A stretch of 64,000 nucleotides of DNA from RGIG2041 sp045546315 (GTDB lineage Bacteria > Bacillota > Clostridia > UBA1381 > UMGS1253). The DNA lies in assembly GCA_045546315.1 (NCBI GenBank), contig JAZQCN010000091.1, positions 104,586-168,585 of the forward strand, read 5' to 3'. Positions 60,726 through 64,000 of this stretch are shown piece after piece (positions within the stretch are counted from its first letter, which is position 1; each line of letters starts with the position of its first letter). The notes under the pieces were generated by a model that was not told the origin of the DNA, ran no database searches, and worked only from the letters and a program-made list of their open reading frames with translations. The translations under genes were made by a program, and so were the position numbers.

Positions 60726-61919
60726 ATGTTCAACAAGAAGACAATCGAAGACCTGCAGGTCAGCGGCAAGCGCGTACTCGTACGCTGTGACTTTAATGTG
60801 CCGCTCGATGGTGACAGAATCACCGATGAAACAAGAATCAACGGTGCGCTGCCGACCATCAAGTACCTGATCGAAAACGGCGCAAAGGTAATTCTTTGCT
60901 CCCATATGGGCAAGCCGAAGGGCGAGCCGAAGCCGGAATTCTCTCTGGCACCGGTTGCAAAGTGCCTGACAGAAAAGCTCGGTAAAGAAGTTGTTTTCGC
61001 AGCTGACGATAATGTTGTAGGCGAAAATGCAAAGAAGGCCGTTGCAGAAATGAAGGACGGCGATGTTGTGCTGCTCCAGAACACACGCTACAGAGCAGAA
61101 GAAACAAAGAACATCGAAAGCTTCAGCGAAGAGCTTGCTTCCCTGGCAGATGTATTCGTAAACGATGCGTTCGGTACCGCCCACAGAGCACACTGCTCCA
61201 CAGAAGGCGTAACCAAGTTTTTGAAGGAAGCTGCAGCAGGCTACCTCATCCAAAAGGAAATCGAGTACCTCGGCAACGCAGTTGACAGCCCGGCAAGACC
61301 GCTCGTAGCTGTTCTCGGCGGCTCGAAGGTTTCCTCCAAGATTTCCGTAATCAACAACCTGCTCGAGAAGGTGGACACACTCATCATCGGCGGCGGTATG
61401 GCGTATACATTTATGAAGGCTTCCGGCGAAGAAGTCGGCGATTCCCTTTTAGAGGCTGATTTTGTTGACTATGCAAAGGAAATGATGGAAAAGGCTGAGA
61501 AGAAGGGCGTTAAGCTTTTAATCCCGGTAGACACCGTTGTTGCTAAGGCTTTCGATAACGACGCAGAGCACAAGACCGTTGGTCGCGGCGGCATCGAAGC
61601 AGGCTGGCAGGGTCTCGACATCGGCGAAAAGACCATCGAGCTTTACAAGGATGCACTCAAGGATGCAAAGACCGTTGTATGGAACGGCCCGATGGGCGTA
61701 TTCGAAATGCCGACCTTTGCAAAGGGCACAAACGCAATCGCACAGCTGCTCGCTGATTTGGATGCAATCACCATCATCGGCGGCGGTGACAGCGTTGCAG
61801 CTGTAAACCAGGCAGGTCTCGGCGACAAGATGAGCCACATCTCCACCGGCGGCGGCGCTTCTCTCGAATTCCTCGAGGGCAAGGCACTCCCGGGCATCGT
61901 TGCATTAAACGACAAATAA
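60726..61919 (+). CDS. pgk: Phosphoglycerate kinase
   Basis: Transfers phosphate from 1,3-bisphosphoglycerate to ADP in glycolysis. The 397-residue monomer has RVLVRCDFNVPLD at the N-terminus, SHMGKPKG, NDAFGTAHRAHCST, the hinge region, and GGGDSVAAVNQ with STGGGASLEFLEGK at the C-terminus. Length is normal. GAPDH is not adjacent upstream; pgk has its own promoter and leads the lower glycolysis run. Confidence 0.98.
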   Translation: MFNKKTIEDLQVSGKRVLVRCDFNVPLDGDRITDETRINGALPTIKYLIENGAKVILCSHMGKPKGEPKPEFSLAPVAKCLTEKLGKEVVFAADDNVVGENAKKAVAEMKDGDVVLLQNTRYRAEETKNIESFSEELASLADVFVNDAFGTAHRAHCSTEGVTKFLKEAAAGYLIQKEIEYLGNAVDSPARPLVAVLGGSKVSSKISVINNLLEKVDTLIIGGGMAYTFMKASGEEVGDSLLEADFVDYAKEMMEKAEKKGVKLLIPVDTVVAKAFDNDAEHKTVGRGGIEAGWQGLDIGEKTIELYKDALKDAKTVVWNGPMGVFEMPTFAKGTNAIAQLLADLDAITIIGGGDSVAAVNQAGLGDKMSHISTGGGASLEFLEGKALPGIVALNDK

Positions 61920-61933
61920 TTCAAGCGTAAATA

Positions 61934-61966
61934 CAAAGCCGCATCCGCCCGGCGCTTGCGGCTTTG
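61934..61966 (+). other. Intercistronic hairpin between pgk and tpiA
   Basis: Stem CAAAGCCGCA / TGCGGCTTTG without a T tract. It is likely an mRNA stability or processing hairpin, not a terminator. Confidence 0.6.
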
Positions 61967-61994
61967 CAATCGTTTTAGGAAAGGATAGATACCA

Positions 61995-62741
61995 ATGAAG
62001 AAGTATGTAGTAGCAGGTAACTGGAAAATGAACAAGCTCCCGTCTGAGACGGCTGCTTTTATTAAGGAACTCGCACCGAAGGTAGAAGGTGCAGTTGCAG
62101 AGGTTGTAGCATGTGTTCCGTACACAAGCCTCGCTGCAGCCGTTGAAGCTGCAAAGGGCACATCGGTGAAAATCGGCGCGCAGAACCTCCACTTTGAGGA
62201 CAGCGGTGCTTTCACAGGTGAAGTGAGCGCAGATATGCTCGTAGATATGGGCGTTGAGTATGTAATCATCGGTCACAGCGAAAGAAGACAGTACTTCGGT
62301 GAGACAGATGTAACCGTAAACAAAAAGGTAATCAAGGCAATCGAAAAGGGCTTAAAGCCGATTGTTTGCGTTGGTGAGTCCTTAGAAGAAAGAGAACAGG
62401 GCATCACAATTGACCTGATTCGCAGCCAGGTAAAGATTGCATTTATGAATGTAAGCGCAGCGGATGCTGCAAAGTGCATCATCGCATACGAGCCGATTTG
62501 GGCAATCGGTACCGGCAAGACAGCAACCGACGAGCAGGCAAACGAGGTTTGCGCAGCTATCCGTGTCGTTGTTCGTGAGCTTTACGGCGACAGCGTGGCT
62601 GACGGTCTGGTAATCCAGTACGGCGGCAGCGTAAAGCCGAGCAACGCAGCAGCACTGTTCGGTATGAGCGACATTAACGGCGGTCTCGTTGGCGGTGCTT
62701 CCTTAAAGTCCGACGATTTCGCAGGCATCGTAAAGTTCTAA
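61995..62741 (+). CDS. tpiA: Triosephosphate isomerase
   Basis: Interconverts glyceraldehyde 3-phosphate and dihydroxyacetone phosphate. The 248-residue TIM barrel begins KKYVVAGNWKMNK with the catalytic Lys, has His in IIGHSERR, the catalytic Glu in YEPIWAIGTGKTA, and the phosphate loop YGGSVKPSN. An AAAGGATAG site precedes the ATG. It is flanked by hairpins on both sides within one operon. Confidence 0.98.
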   Translation: MKKYVVAGNWKMNKLPSETAAFIKELAPKVEGAVAEVVACVPYTSLAAAVEAAKGTSVKIGAQNLHFEDSGAFTGEVSADMLVDMGVEYVIIGHSERRQYFGETDVTVNKKVIKAIEKGLKPIVCVGESLEEREQGITIDLIRSQVKIAFMNVSAADAAKCIIAYEPIWAIGTGKTATDEQANEVCAAIRVVVRELYGDSVADGLVIQYGGSVKPSNAAALFGMSDINGGLVGGASLKSDDFAGIVKF

Positions 62742-62754
62742 TCTAAAGCAATTC

Positions 62755-62791
62755 TACCGCACACGGTCGGGGCTCTCCCCGACCGCGCGGT
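62755..62791 (+). other. Intercistronic GC-rich hairpin between tpiA and gpmI
   Basis: Stem CGGTCGGGG / CCCCGACCG with loop CTCT, extended by flanking ACCGC / GCGGT. No T tract follows, so read-through into gpmI is expected. Confidence 0.65.
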
Positions 62792-62849
62792 GCATTTATG
62801 CGCACAGGCGCAAACGGAAATTCGTTAGTGGATAGGAGTTAATTACACA

Positions 62850-63960
62850 ATGAAGAAACCTACAGCACTTATTATTTTAGACGGCTACGGCATCGCAAAG
62901 GATGTTAAGCAATCCGCAATCGATGCAGCAAAAACACCGGTAATGGACAAGTTGATGGCAACCTGTCCGCACAATATCATCCATGCAAGCGGTATGGACG
63001 TTGGTCTGCCGGACGGGCAAATGGGCAACTCCGAGGTTGGTCATACCAACATCGGCGCAGGCAGAATTGTATATCAGGAGCTGACCAGAATCACAAAATC
63101 GATTCAGGACGGCGACTTTTTCGAAAACGAAGCATTTAAAAAAGCAGTTAATAATGTTAAAGAAAACGGCAGTGCGCTGCACATCTACGGTCTTTTGTCC
63201 GACGGCGGCGTACATTCACATATAACACATTTGTTCGCCATTTTGGAAATGGCAAAGCGCGAAGGCCTCGAAGAGGTTTATGTTCACTGCTTCTTAGACG
63301 GCCGTGATGTCGGCCCGACCACCGGCGCTGACTATATCGCGCAGCTCAAGGCAAAGCTCGACGAGCTCGGCTGCGGCAAGATTGCAACCGTTATGGGCCG
63401 CTACTACGCAATGGACCGCGACAACCGCTGGGGGCGCGTTGTAAAGGCGTATGATGCCATCGTCAAGGGCGAAGGCGAGCACGCAGCAGATGCAGAAAAG
63501 GCAGTTCGTGAGTCCTATACCAAGGATGTAACCGACGAATTCGTTATTCCGACCGTAATTGACGGTGCAAAGAAGCTTTCCGCAAACGACAGCGTAATCT
63601 TCTTTAACTTCAGACCGGACAGAGCGCGTGAAATCACCAGAACCCTGGTTGACGAGGCGTTTGACGGCTTTGAAAGAGAGTTTTTCCCGCTCTACTATGT
63701 ATGTATGACGCAGTATGACAAGTCTATGCCGAATGTAGATGTTGCATTTAAGCCGACTGCACTTACAAACACCTTCGGTGAATACATCAGTGCAAACGGT
63801 TTAACACAGCTGCGCATTGCAGAAACAGAGAAATATGCGCATGTAACCTTCTTCTTCAACGGCGGCGTTGAAAAGGAATCCGAGGGCGAAGATCGCGCAC
63901 TCATCCCTTCCCCGAAGGTTGCAACCTACGACTTAAAGCCGGAAATGAGCGCCTATGAGG
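62850..63960 (+). CDS. gpmI: 2,3-BPG-independent phosphoglycerate mutase, 3' end missing
   Basis: Converts 3- to 2-phosphoglycerate with a Mn-dependent phosphoserine mechanism. My translation from ATG 62850 (AGGAG site 12 bases upstream) gives about 370 genuine codons of roughly 510. Seen: TALIILDGYG with a metal Asp, the nucleophile S61 in QMGNSEVGHTNIGAGR, HIYGLLSDGGVHSH, FLDGRDVGPTTG, GRYYAMDRDNRW and FNFRPDRAR. At 63960 the frame passes from PEMSAYE into adapter sequence, so residues after that point are not real. The rest of the gene, and probably eno, lie off this contig. Confidence 0.95.
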
Positions 63961-64000
63961 AAGTCGGAGGCCAAGCGGGCTTAGGAAGACAATCCTTTTG
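63961..64000 (+). other. MGI/BGI sequencing adapter at contig end (artefact)
   Basis: The last 40 bases begin AAGTCGGAGGCCAAGCGG and continue through CTTAGGAAGACAA. From memory this is the 32-base MGI/BGI adapter with one mismatch (G for T at its 19th base). The final eight bases would be the start of the sample barcode. The gpmI protein leaves its family pattern exactly where this begins. Confidence 0.9.

Noticed and set aside
63961..64000. Possible tRNA or divergent C-terminus of gpmI at the window end
   Set aside because: The sequence matches an adapter with one mismatch and has no cloverleaf.

Overview
This window looks like the chromosome of a Gram-positive anaerobe of the class Clostridia, probably an uncultured gut lineage near the Oscillospirales or Christensenellales (the lineage is inferred). 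The markers are a PolC-type replicase, a PASTA kinase with its PP2C phosphatase, MurT/GatD, CdaA/CdaR, RemA, long-form HPF and strong AGGAGG-type ribosome binding sites. No rRNA, tRNA, CRISPR array, prophage or insertion sequence was seen. The last 40 bases are not genomic: they match an MGI/BGI sequencing adapter plus part of a barcode, so the contig truly ends at about 63960.

Region 1 (1-15016, minus strand) is one long housekeeping operon in the order yicC-remA-gmk-rpoZ-coaBC-priA-def-fmt-(yugP-like)-rsmB-rlmN-stp-prkC-rsgA-rpe-thiN. It matches the Bacillus subtilis ylo cluster almost gene for gene, with a zinc metallopeptidase inserted, and starts from an extended -10 promoter at about 15080. 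Region 2 (15113-24170) holds an orphan peptide-binding lipoprotein, pgeF and uvrC, divergent from gltX, then a ComB-YdcF fusion gene and an NhaC-type antiporter.

Region 3 (24400-41715) is the accessory carbohydrate region. A LysR regulator is divergent from a 1350-residue secreted heparinase-II/III-like protein. An MBL hydrolase and a small exporter follow. Then comes a locus with a GH99/WbsX-like protein, an arabinose/fucose-type isomerase, an AraC regulator, a large unrecognised glycosidase-like protein, a GH78 alpha-L-rhamnosidase and two tandem DUF4886 (SGNH-like) proteins. A repeated TGGAGAAAATAAAC-like motif at both divergent promoters suggests the AraC protein controls the set. A palindromic MITE/REP-like element and a 114-bp tandem repeat lie at its right edge.

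Region 4 (41717-57546) returns to core functions: galE; cdaA-cdaR-polC-DUF6054-LMW phosphatase; vitamin B6 kinase with an ECF S component; hpf; murT-gatD with an AEC transporter; a DMT exporter and two zinc-ribbon membrane proteins. GatD lacks the catalytic cysteine. Region 5 (57695-64000) holds an LplB/LplC-type sugar ABC permease pair, whose first member carries an unusual ~220-residue charged coiled-coil extension, then the glycolytic run pgk-tpiA-gpmI, cut by the contig end.
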